A stretch of DNA of 7,539 bases from Chloroflexota bacterium (GCA_011051745.1 DRKO01000451.1:1-7539); one strand, 5' to 3'. Positions 1 to 6,232 are shown, counted from the stretch's first letter. The notes: generated from the sequence alone by a model not told the origin. Numbers and translations: made by a program.

Positions 1-385
1 CCAGCGCCACCGGAATGGTGCGCCATGCCTTCAGCGTCCCTCCCGGGCCGGTGGTCTCCTGGCCGATCACGTCGTACTTGAGCGGTATCTTCTCATCGAG
101 GATGCGGGCGTCCATCTGCCCCACCCGAATCTGGGAGACGACAAAATCCGCCCCCTCGACCGCTTCCTGACGCGAGCCGGTCAGCGTGATCTTCGTGTCT
201 AACTCAGCGAAATGTACCTGCCGCTGCACCATCCCTCCGACGATCTCCAGCCGTTCGGGATCGATATCGTGCAGCGCGATCTCGCCGACCTGCACCTCTT
301 CCTCATGCGTGATGAAGCCGTCAATCAACTCTGGCGTATACGAACTCCCGCCGCCGATCACGGCGACTTTGGCTATTTTCGCCAT
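1..385 (-). CDS. GH4 family 6-phospho-beta-glucosidase, N-terminal 128 residues (cut by left edge)
   Basis: This is the N-terminal part of a family-4 glycoside hydrolase of the LicH/CelF type. Such enzymes hydrolyse 6'-phosphorylated beta-glucosides in the cytoplasm by an NAD- and Mn-dependent redox-elimination mechanism. The Rossmann start is canonical: AVIGGGSSYTPEL at residues 8-20, with an acidic HDID motif at 39-42. Residues 87-128 hold the family block RVGQMDAR, DEKIPLKY and GQETTGPGG, ending in RTIPVAL. The ATG at 385-383 overlaps the end of the EIIA gene by 13 nt, with a GAGGTGG ribosome site inside EIIA, so the two are probably translationally coupled. The metal-binding Cys and His lie beyond the window and cannot be checked. 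It is a paralogue of the complete GH4 gene at 3455-4840 and has the more orthodox nucleotide-binding loop. Family assignment is firm; the exact substrate (cellobiose-, chitobiose- or other beta-glucoside phosphate) is not settled. Confidence 0.95.
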   Translation of the reverse strand, partial: MAKIAKVAVIGGGSSYTPELIDGFITHEEEVQVGEIALHDIDPERLEIVGGMVQRQVHFAELDTKITLTGSRQEAVEGADFVVSQIRVGQMDARILDEKIPLKYDVIGQETTGPGGTLKAWRTIPVAL

Positions 386-738
386 TGCTCCACCTCGCGT
401 TCCAGCGCCGCCACGCGCCGGTACAGACGCATCAACTGGCGTGAATGATCGATCTCCGCCCAGGCCAGCAGCAGAAGGTCCATAGAGTGCGTCAGCAGGA
501 CGGAGAAAGGCACTTCCTCCCCTTTGGCTTCCATCTGTATGATGAAGGCCAGCACTTTGTGCGCCTCAAGCTGCTCTGCTTCCGCCTCTTCCAGGCTGGC
601 TTCAGCCGCCTCAAACTCCCCGACTTCGGCCTGTTCGGCGGCATGGATCGCTTTAGAACGAGCGTTACCGGCGTGAAGAATAACGGTGAAGAGCCTCTGC
701 TCCCAGCTCAGGGACTGAATATCGTCTTGTTGAGCCAC
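373..738 (-). CDS. celC: PTS lactose/cellobiose-family EIIA component
   Basis: This 121-residue soluble, all-helical phosphocarrier accepts phosphate from HPr and passes it to EIIB. Family hallmarks are the stretch from HAGNARSKAIHAA at residues 22-34 through the Glu/Ala-rich helix (35-58), then EAHKV at 58-62. The phosphorylation motif is LLTHSMD at 81-87: His84 aligns with the phosphorylated His78 of Lactococcus EIIA-Lac and Asp87 with the trimer-centre metal ligand Asp81. The usual HAQDH reads HSMDL here, so the second His of the motif is Leu88. The C-terminal helix is charged (residues 100-121). The start is a GTG with AAGGAG six bases upstream, only 3 nt after the phosphatase stop, and the gene runs 13 nt into the next GH4 gene. 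Length is slightly above the roughly 105-115 residues usual for the family. The symbol denotes the family (also called chbA or licA), not a proven substrate. Confidence 0.93.
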   Translation of the reverse strand: MAQQDDIQSLSWEQRLFTVILHAGNARSKAIHAAEQAEVGEFEAAEASLEEAEAEQLEAHKVLAFIIQMEAKGEEVPFSVLLTHSMDLLLLAWAEIDHSRQLMRLYRRVAALEREVEQWRK

Positions 739-741
739 GTC

Positions 742-1365
742 TCACTCCTTAAGATCGCTCAGATGCTCACGCTCGTTCAGGCTGATCAGGCGGGCCTCGC
801 CGGTCGGGGTGACCTCAAGTTCGGTGATGGCGCAGGGGGCCCACCCGTCGTACTTCACCCAGGCCGAAGGATCGCCATGCAGGAAATAGCCAAGCAGGTT
901 GCTGTGCACGGCACTGTGCGTGACGATCAATACTCGCCCTTCCGGGTGGCGCTCGACGATCTGCTTTACCGTCTCGGCCACGCGCCGGATAAATCTGGGG
1001 CGCGGCTCGCCGGTCAGGCGCACCAGCGACTCGATCCACGCGCTGCGTAGCACACGTTTGAGCGGCGCGTCTTTCGAGAAGTCGAAGGTCGGGCCGCCTT
1101 CCATCCAGCCAAAATCCAGTTCACGCAGCCCCTCCAGAGGGACGGGCTCCAGCCCGATCGCTTCTCCGATGATCTCCGCCGTCTGACGCGCCCGCCCCAG
1201 AGGGCTGGTGTAGAAGGCGTCGAAGGGCTCTCCTGCCAGCCGTTTTGCTACCCGGTGCGCCTCCTGAAGCCCTCGCTCGCTCAGCGGGCTGTCGCTGATC
1301 CCGTGCAGGCGGCCCCGCTCCATCCACTGAGTCGTGCCGTGCCGAACCAGCGTCAGGTGCGTCAC
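742..1365 (-). CDS. Histidine phosphatase (phosphoglycerate mutase-like) family protein
   Basis: This 207-residue cytoplasmic protein belongs to the branch-1 histidine phosphatase superfamily, whose members transfer phosphate from a substrate to a catalytic histidine. The N-terminal motif LVRHG at residues 6-10 carries the nucleophile His9. The TSPLGRARQTAE block is at 53-64 (Arg58 in the phosphate pocket), the likely acid/base Glu82 is in LRELDFG, and the second histidine is His150 in LIVTHSAVHS. All core residues appear intact, so activity is expected. The protein is too short and divergent for a dPGM, and the substrate cannot be named. It starts with GTG, with GGAGGAG about nine bases upstream and lying over the end of the preceding gene, whose stop is 6 nt away. 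Its place between PTS genes suggests a sugar phosphate as substrate, but CobC-like or other small-molecule roles are possible. Confidence 0.92.
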   Translation of the reverse strand: MTHLTLVRHGTTQWMERGRLHGISDSPLSERGLQEAHRVAKRLAGEPFDAFYTSPLGRARQTAEIIGEAIGLEPVPLEGLRELDFGWMEGGPTFDFSKDAPLKRVLRSAWIESLVRLTGEPRPRFIRRVAETVKQIVERHPEGRVLIVTHSAVHSNLLGYFLHGDPSAWVKYDGWAPCAITELEVTPTGEARLISLNEREHLSDLKE

Positions 1366-1371
1366 GGATGG

Positions 1372-2022
1372 CTACTCCTCCGGCGCGTCCATCGCACACC
1401 GGAAGCCGATAAAGTCGTTCTTCCGGCGGGGAGTGTGCTTCCGGATCGCGAACGTCTTCACCTGATCCCGGCCATCCAGCCAGCTCCCGCCCCGCAGCGC
1501 CATGGTGGTGACCGGGTTTCCGTCGTTTGTCCACTCGTAGACATTTCCGGCCATGTCTACCACCCCGTAGGGGCTGTCACCGGCGGGTGAGTACTGGCCG
1601 ACCGGCGTGGTATCAAGCGGGCCGCCCTCGCCGCAGTTCAGGCGGGTGGGATCGAAGGTATCCCCCCAGGGGTAGATGCGGCCATCTGTGCCACGCGCCG
1701 CCTTCTCCCACTCCGGCCCGGTCGGCAGACGTTTTCCGGCCCACTCGGCGTAGGCGACCGCGTCGAACCACGTCACCTGCACGACCGGATGGTTTTCCTT
1801 TCCGGGGGGTGGCTGCCCTCTGCGCCAGTGTGGCGGGAAATTGTAGTTAGTCGCATCCACAAACGCCTTGTACTCCGCATTGGTGACGGGCGTCCGGTCA
1901 ATATAGAAGGCAGGCACAAAGACCGTCCTTTTCTCCCGCCCCATCAGGAACTCACCGGCAGGGATCAGGATCATTTCCTTCCCATCTCTAGCGACGATTG
2001 TCTGTCTGGATTCTGCGCTCAT
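1372..2022 (-). CDS. SUMF1/FGE-sulfatase domain protein lacking the catalytic cysteines
   Basis: This 216-residue protein consists almost wholly of one formylglycine-generating-enzyme (SUMF1) fold. Motifs in order are MILIPAGEFLMG (17-28), FYIDRTPVTNAEYKAFV (39-55), VVQVTWFDAVAYAEWAGKRLPT (80-101, shown discontinuously as HPVVQVTW and AEWAGKRLPT), EWEKAARG (104-111), YPWGD (117-121), VDMAGNVYEWT (155-165), ALRGGSW (175-181) and IGFRCA (205-210). Its only cysteines are Cys130 and Cys209; neither lies in the segment after GGSW where true FGEs hold the copper-binding pair, so it is probably not a sulfatase activator. The fold also occurs in EgtB, PvdO and C-type-lectin-like ligand binders. The chosen ATG has GAAGGAG only three bases upstream; Met17 is an alternative start. 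The frame stays open upstream to 2118 but overlaps the membrane gene. There is no signal peptide, so it is probably cytoplasmic. Role in the operon unknown. Confidence 0.88.
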   Translation of the reverse strand: MSAESRQTIVARDGKEMILIPAGEFLMGREKRTVFVPAFYIDRTPVTNAEYKAFVDATNYNFPPHWRRGQPPPGKENHPVVQVTWFDAVAYAEWAGKRLPTGPEWEKAARGTDGRIYPWGDTFDPTRLNCGEGGPLDTTPVGQYSPAGDSPYGVVDMAGNVYEWTNDGNPVTTMALRGGSWLDGRDQVKTFAIRKHTPRRKNDFIGFRCAMDAPEE

Positions 2023-2080
2023 GATCTCCTTCGTCCGGATGTTCTCACACAACTCGACGCCGGCGGGCAGGCCGCCCCGA

Positions 2081-2890
2081 TCAGGAGGACCCGGCGGCAG
2101 ACTGTGAGCGCGGGGCAAACTGCGCCGTCAGCCAGCGCACCACCAGGAATATCAACACCGCCTCATAGCCGATCGCTACCAGGCTGGCGATCAGGCTGCT
2201 ATCCCCCAGCGTCAGGCCGATCACCGCATACACCCAGTTGAAGACCGTACCGGCGGCCACGGCCAGCCATAGCCACACCAGCCGCTTTTCGAGCAGGGCG
2301 CGCCCGGCAAGCAGCCCCATGCCCGCGCTGACGCTCACCACAGCGATGCGGTCAACAACCAGCGCCAGCAATCCGGCCACCAGTTCCGGCCACGGCTGGC
2401 TGGCAATCCGGGCCAGTTCAGCCGTTGAGGTGTCACCGAATAGCAGCCGCATACCGGCCCCCAGCAGGGCGAATCCCAGGAAAACCTTGAGCAGGAGGCC
2501 GCTCCCCAGCCCGACCGAGACCCCGCTCCCCGGCAGTTCGTCCGGCCCGATCCTGCGCCAGCGCAGCAGCGCATACATGGCTCCCCCGACAAAGAGGCTG
2601 GTCAGGGCGCTTCCCAGCAGAACCACCAGGAACGGCATAAACGGGCGCGTCAGTGCTCCTGCCCCCAGCATGATCTGCCGGGCCAGGCTGGTCAGAAAGG
2701 TGGCAGGCAGAAGGGCCACCAGCAACACAGCCATACCCCACAGCAACATACCGCGCTGGTAGCGTACGCCGCGCTGACTTAGCAGGGCAATCAGGCTACC
2801 CGGCAGAAAGATGAAAGCCAGCCCGCCAATGGCGGTGATCAATCCTCGCAGGAAAAGCACGCTGTATTCCGGCTGGGGTAGGCGGCTCAC
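2081..2890 (-). CDS. Uncharacterised polytopic membrane protein
   Basis: This 269-residue protein is very hydrophobic, with about seven likely membrane helices (approximately residues 11-36, 47-70, 85-109, 126-150, 168-198, 204-227 and 232-254). Short basic connectors such as RWRR (110-113) and EKR (201-203) separate some of them. No catalytic motif is visible and I do not recognise a family with certainty. The spacing of helices and small-residue runs faintly resembles YhfC-type (DUF2324) intramembrane proteins, but the His and Glu residues expected there are absent. The GTG start overlaps the EIIB stop in a GTGA arrangement, so translation is almost certainly coupled to EIIB, and the product may act with the transporter at the membrane. 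A 58-nt gap separates it from the next gene. Coding status is supported by length, tight packing and consistent hydrophobicity; function is open. Confidence 0.85.
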   Translation of the reverse strand: MSRLPQPEYSVLFLRGLITAIGGLAFIFLPGSLIALLSQRGVRYQRGMLLWGMAVLLVALLPATFLTSLARQIMLGAGALTRPFMPFLVVLLGSALTSLFVGGAMYALLRWRRIGPDELPGSGVSVGLGSGLLLKVFLGFALLGAGMRLLFGDTSTAELARIASQPWPELVAGLLALVVDRIAVVSVSAGMGLLAGRALLEKRLVWLWLAVAAGTVFNWVYAVIGLTLGDSSLIASLVAIGYEAVLIFLVVRWLTAQFAPRSQSAAGSS

Positions 2891-3255
2891 GACTCGCTCT
2901 GTCCCTCGTCGCGGGCCCGGATGGCCTCCATGATCTGCTGGAAGAGCTTCTCGCCATCCACCATGCCGAAAGTCACCGTGTCAATATCCTGCACGATGAT
3001 GCCGTGTGGCTTGGCGATCTGCTCAATGGACTTGCGCTTATAGAAGACCTGCGGCGCGACCAGGACAACGTCGTACCAGTGTAGCGTGGGGTCCCAGCGG
3101 GCGATCTCCTGCGTCGAAACCGCCTTCAGTTCAAACGGAACCCCGGCTTTGGCCGCTGCCTCTTTGGTCTTGTTCTCCAGCAGAGAAGAAGACATCCCCA
3201 TTGCGCACACCATCAGGACTTTGATCGGCTTCTGCTTCGTCGTTTCGTCACCCAC
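2887..3255 (-). CDS. celA: PTS lactose/cellobiose-family EIIB component
   Basis: This 122-residue cytoplasmic phosphotransfer protein takes phosphate from EIIA onto a cysteine and gives it to the sugar bound in EIIC. The first beta-strand and P-loop read IKVLMVCAMGMSSSLL (11-26), with the phosphorylated residue at Cys17, matching the CxxGMSxSLL signature of cellobiose-type EIIB. Later family marks are ELKAV (residues 42-46), DVVLVAPQVFYKRKSIE (61-77), the GI-V-DIDT strand (84-92) and FGMVDGEKLFQQI (94-106). Compared with the usual length of about 100 residues there are short polar extensions at both ends. The start is GTG, fixed by a perfect AGGAGG six bases upstream; the open frame continues to 3306, but that stretch is unlike EIIB. 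It is the first gene of the second block, after a 199-bp gap, and overlaps the membrane gene by 4 nt. Confidence 0.94.
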   Translation of the reverse strand: MGDETTKQKPIKVLMVCAMGMSSSLLENKTKEAAAKAGVPFELKAVSTQEIARWDPTLHWYDVVLVAPQVFYKRKSIEQIAKPHGIIVQDIDTVTFGMVDGEKLFQQIMEAIRARDEGQSES

Positions 3256-3454
3256 TTGCTTCCTCCTCAGGTGGCCGGTCAGGCGCAGCGCCAGCGCCCC
3301 TGCCACCAGAACTCCATGTACGAGCGGTCAGCATAGCTCTGAGATACGTTACAGGGCCCGCCCTGTGCGATGTAGTTCTGTGATGTCCCTGCCTTTAAGA
3401 GGTCAGGCTCGCGCGGCCTATGATATATTGTAGTATGCTCCACCGATTTTGTCC
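3256..3454 (-). promoter_or_regulatory. 199-bp gap with candidate internal promoter and palindrome
   Basis: This is the only sizeable gap inside the minus-strand cluster; it separates the EIIC-GH4 pair from the block starting at EIIB. On the minus strand AGGACA (3455-3450), a 17-nt spacer and TACAAT (3432-3427) form a plausible sigma-70-type promoter. Its -35 box touches the stop codon of the upstream GH4 gene. Transcription would begin near 3420, leaving a leader of about 165 nt before EIIB. In that leader ACAGGGC (3351-3357) and GCCCTGT (3360-3366) form a 16-nt near-perfect palindrome, possibly an operator or small hairpin. It has no following T-run, so it is not a convincing terminator. 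No open frame with a ribosome site is seen here. Confidence 0.5.
3262..3267 (-). promoter_or_regulatory. Ribosome binding site fixing the GTG start of EIIB
   Basis: Read on the minus strand this is AGGAGG, followed by the spacer AAGCAA and GTG. It is the strongest Shine-Dalgarno match in the window. It argues for the 122-residue EIIB product rather than the 139-residue frame starting at 3306. Confidence 0.85.
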
Positions 3455-4840
3455 TCAGTTCAGGGTGGGGAAGTAAGCGCCGTGCTGCTGACGATAGTCA
3501 TCCAGAATCGCGCGAGCCACGCTCAGAGAGGGGACCAGCGGGTGCAGGCTCAACGCTTTAAGCGCCAGCCGGTATGACCCCTCTACCGCGGCCCGAATGG
3601 TCAGCCGCTCATAGGCTTTGACGCGCTTCATCAGCCCCAGCGCATGATCAGGGATGGTTCCCACCGCCAGAGGCCGGATCACCCCCTGGCCCAGATAGCA
3701 GGTAACCTCTACGATATCGTCATCTCTCATGCCCTCGACGGCTCCCCGGTTGGGCACATTGAGGATTGAGATACCTCCGGTCGGGCTGCTCAGCGCCTCG
3801 ATCACGCCCAGTGCTACCCCTGAGTACCCTTCGGCAGCCGCTTCGATCTGCTTTGCCTTCTCCTGTAGCTCAGGTGGCATCTCGTGCCGGTGGCCGGTCT
3901 CCAGGCTCATATAGGTTCCATGCCGCTTTTTCAGATATTCCACATAGGCGGCCTGCATGCGCTCCGCCGATGCGCCTTCGCTGCGTAGTTGATCGAGCGT
4001 CTCGTAAAGCTCCATGTTGAAGGGCATGATCTGCTGTGCCCGGCTCTGTCCGGCACGCAGAAGGTTCTCCACCACCTCGTGGGTGTTGGTGTAGAAATAG
4101 TTGTATTCATTGGGGAGCAGCCCCAGCAGGCGGAGGAAACCCGGCTCAAAGGGCACACCCGGCAGGTGCTCATCGGCGTGGCTCTCGATGAAATCAATCA
4201 ACTCTGGCAGGCGATCCTGCCCCCTGTGATAGATGGACCGCACCCAGCCCAGATGGTTCAGCCCGAAGTATTCCACCAGCAGTTCGCCCACCGGCACATC
4301 CAGCCACGCCGCCGCCGCACGCCACATGGCCGCCGGGTTGTCGCAGATTCCGACCGCCCGCCGGTAACCGCCCACATTGATGATGGCCTCCGTGACGATG
4401 CCCGCCGGGTTAGTGAAGTTGAGGAACCACGCCCCCGGCGCTTCCTCCCGCACCATGCGCACGTACTCCAGCGCAACCGGAATGGTGCGCATTGCCATCG
4501 CGAAGCCGCCGGGGCCGGTCGTCTCCTGCCCCAGCACCCCGTACTTGAGCGGCACTTGCTCGTCAATCACACGTGACTCCATCCCCCCCACGCGGAAGGT
4601 GGTGATCACGTAATCCGCCCCCCGCAGAGCCCGGCGGGCGTCATCGGTCCACACCGTCTTGAAGCGAACGTCCTCCGCCTCCAGCAAGGGCTGGCAGAGA
4701 GCCCGCATCAACTCCAGACGGCGGGAGTCAATGTCCATCAGCGCCAGCTCGGTTAGCTCGACCCGTTCCTGACGTGTGATGATGCTCTGTAGCATTAAAG
4801 GGGTGCGAACACCGGCGGCCCCCAGAATCGCCAGTTTCAT
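3455..4840 (-). CDS. GH4 family 6-phospho-glycosidase (probable 6-phospho-beta-glucosidase), full length
   Basis: This 461-residue cytoplasmic enzyme is a complete family-4 glycoside hydrolase, expected to use NAD and a divalent metal to cleave the phosphorylated disaccharide delivered by the PTS. Visible landmarks are the Rossmann strand LAILGAAGVRTPL at residues 3-15, MDID at 35-38, RVGGMESR at 83-90, QETTGPGG at 105-112, NFTNPAG at 141-147, the metal ligand Cys166 in VGICDNP and the second ligand His196 in FGLNHLGW. The nucleotide loop reads GAAGVRTP rather than the GGGSSYTP of its paralogue at 1-385, so the two belong to different GH4 subgroups. The ATG at 4840 has GAGG seven bases upstream and begins exactly at the family's first strand. 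An in-frame ATG at 4906 would add 22 residues encoded by a stem-loop and is less likely. It follows EIIC after 78 nt. Substrate remains an inference. Confidence 0.94.
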   Translation of the reverse strand: MKLAILGAAGVRTPLMLQSIITRQERVELTELALMDIDSRRLELMRALCQPLLEAEDVRFKTVWTDDARRALRGADYVITTFRVGGMESRVIDEQVPLKYGVLGQETTGPGGFAMAMRTIPVALEYVRMVREEAPGAWFLNFTNPAGIVTEAIINVGGYRRAVGICDNPAAMWRAAAAWLDVPVGELLVEYFGLNHLGWVRSIYHRGQDRLPELIDFIESHADEHLPGVPFEPGFLRLLGLLPNEYNYFYTNTHEVVENLLRAGQSRAQQIMPFNMELYETLDQLRSEGASAERMQAAYVEYLKKRHGTYMSLETGHRHEMPPELQEKAKQIEAAAEGYSGVALGVIEALSSPTGGISILNVPNRGAVEGMRDDDIVEVTCYLGQGVIRPLAVGTIPDHALGLMKRVKAYERLTIRAAVEGSYRLALKALSLHPLVPSLSVARAILDDYRQQHGAYFPTLN

Positions 4841-4870
4841 CGGTTTTCCTCGCTCCCGGTGATGTAGCGG

Positions 4871-4905
4871 TGGAGGGGATGAGGAATGCTTCCCCATCCC
4901 CTCCA
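4871..4905 (-). repeat. Intercistronic stem-loop between EIIC and GH4
   Basis: TGGAGGGGATG (4871-4881) is perfectly complementary to CATCCCCTCCA (4895-4905). After one A/C mismatch the stem resumes with GGAA (4883-4886) against TTCC (4890-4893), leaving a TGC loop. This makes a 35-nt hairpin of 15 pairs in the 78-nt gap. No T-run follows on the transcribed strand, so it is unlikely to be an intrinsic terminator. It more probably acts as an RNA stabiliser or processing point that gives EIIC and the enzyme different message levels. Confidence 0.75.
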
Positions 4906-4918
4906 TCAGCCTCAGAGG

Positions 4919-6232
4919 CTAGCGAGCGGGAGCGGGAGCCCCCGTCGGAGCGACGGCTTCCTCGCCACCCTCCTTTTCAAGCACCTGACGCTCCCAGGCC
5001 TTGAAGGCGGGATACCAGATGATGCCCGGGATGACGAATTCCGTCATCAGGCCCACGATGATTGCCCGCCAGTCGTAGCCGGTAGCGAGGTACATCAGGA
5101 TGGGCGTCGGGAGTGTCCAGGGGGCGGCCACGTAAGTCGGCGTGACAAAGCCGATGACGTGCATCAGCCAGGCAAAGCTGGTGTTGAGGAAGGTAATGAT
5201 GATGAAGGGAATTGCCAGCACGGGGTTGAAGATAACGGGAGTCCCGAACGTGATCGGCTCGTTGATGTTGAAGATACCCGGCCAGATGCCCAGCCAGCCT
5301 ACCCGGCGCAGGCGGGCCGACTTGCTCCGGATCAGGTAGATAGCCAGCGGCAGGGTCGCGCCGGAGCCGCCCGGCACAACGTAGCTGCGGAACAGATCGG
5401 TGTAGATGTAGGGCAGAGGCTCGCCAGCCGCCGCCGCCTGAGCGTTAGCCACCAGGTTGTTGGTCCAGATGGGCTGAAGCACGATACCGATCGTCAGGTC
5501 GCCGTGAATGCCCAGTGTCCACAGAAAGGCGTGGAAGGTCTCCGCCGCAGCCGCAGCCGGGTAGCTGGAAGCCGCAGGGACGATGTATGACAGAATCTGC
5601 ACGATCCCGCCCGCCACATCAATGTCCAGCAGCACGCGGATCACCCACGCGATCAGCAGGATGACGATGCCGGGAACCAGCGCCACGAAGGCGCTCGCGA
5701 TGGCAGGGGGAACCTGCGGCGGCATACGAATGACGATGTTACGTTCGACGAAGAAGCGATAGATTTCAACGGATAGCAGGCCTACCAGAATAGCGGAGAA
5801 GAGGCCGCTATTATCAAAGTAAGTCCCCGGCAGGCCGCCCTCGCCCCACGCTCCCGTGATCGGGCTTACCAGCGTGATGAACGCCAGCAGCGCGAGCGCA
5901 GAGGGCATGAGTGGATCGAGGCCCCGGCGTCGGGCCAGACTGTAGGCGATGGAGATGGTGGCAAAAGGTGATAGCAAGCCGTACGTGATGTTGAAGGGGA
6001 CCCATAGCTTGGCGGCCAGTTCTGTGTTGGTATCGAGGTAGTCCAGCCACCCCTGCACCGGGAACTGAAGGATCAGCAGGCTGAAAGCCCCGGTAATCAG
6101 GAGCGGCATCAGCGCGATCAGGCCGTCACGTACCGAGGCCAGATGAGGCTGGTCAAACAGAGGAGCCATAGCCTCCATCCATCCGGACAGACGATCTGCC
6201 CACGATACCGCTTTTTCTTCACCGGTGGTCAT
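4919..6232 (-). CDS. celB: PTS lactose/cellobiose-family EIIC component (sugar permease)
   Basis: This 437-residue integral membrane protein is the substrate-translocating subunit of a cellobiose/chitobiose-type PTS. It binds the disaccharide and presents it to phospho-EIIB. Multiple hydrophobic helices cover roughly residues 33-405. Family signatures include PFNITYGLLSPFATISIAY (79-97), LWTLGIHG (237-244) with His243, and GIFNINEPITFGTPVIFNP (319-337) with Glu325. These correspond to the sugar-binding His250 and catalytic-region Glu334 of Bacillus ChbC. The C-terminal 22 residues are polar and rich in Glu, Ala and Pro. The ATG is preceded by a very good TAAGGAG (6246-6240) with a 7-nt spacer. 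It is the promoter-proximal gene of the cluster, unusually far from its EIIB and EIIA partners. Substrate specificity within the family (cellobiose, chitobiose, lactose, aryl-beta-glucosides) cannot be decided from sequence. Confidence 0.96.
   Translation of the reverse strand: MTTGEEKAVSWADRLSGWMEAMAPLFDQPHLASVRDGLIALMPLLITGAFSLLILQFPVQGWLDYLDTNTELAAKLWVPFNITYGLLSPFATISIAYSLARRRGLDPLMPSALALLAFITLVSPITGAWGEGGLPGTYFDNSGLFSAILVGLLSVEIYRFFVERNIVIRMPPQVPPAIASAFVALVPGIVILLIAWVIRVLLDIDVAGGIVQILSYIVPAASSYPAAAAAETFHAFLWTLGIHGDLTIGIVLQPIWTNNLVANAQAAAAGEPLPYIYTDLFRSYVVPGGSGATLPLAIYLIRSKSARLRRVGWLGIWPGIFNINEPITFGTPVIFNPVLAIPFIIITFLNTSFAWLMHVIGFVTPTYVAAPWTLPTPILMYLATGYDWRAIIVGLMTEFVIPGIIWYPAFKAWERQVLEKEGGEEAVAPTGAPAPAR

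Noticed and set aside
445..1050. Long plus-strand open frame opposite EIIA and the phosphatase
   Set aside because: It is the antisense shadow of two genes with clear family motifs and has no family features of its own. The same applies to the plus-strand frames at 1789-2241, 2238-2762, 3989-4576 and 4886-5590.
2023..2118. N-terminal extension of the FGE-like protein
   Set aside because: It overlaps the end of the membrane protein gene, is rich in Pro/Gly without family similarity, and a GAAGGAG site precedes the ATG at 2022.
3256..3306. N-terminal extension of EIIB from an upstream start at 3306
   Set aside because: The extra 17 residues do not resemble EIIB, and a perfect AGGAGG precedes the GTG at 3255.
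3351..3366. Palindrome ACAGGGCCCGCCCTGT as an intrinsic terminator
   Set aside because: The stem is only seven pairs with a two-base centre, and neither strand has a following T-run.
4841..4906. N-terminal extension of the GH4 enzyme from an ATG at 4906
   Set aside because: The 22 extra residues are encoded by the stem-loop, are low in complexity, and precede the canonical first Rossmann strand; the 4840 start has its own GAGG site.
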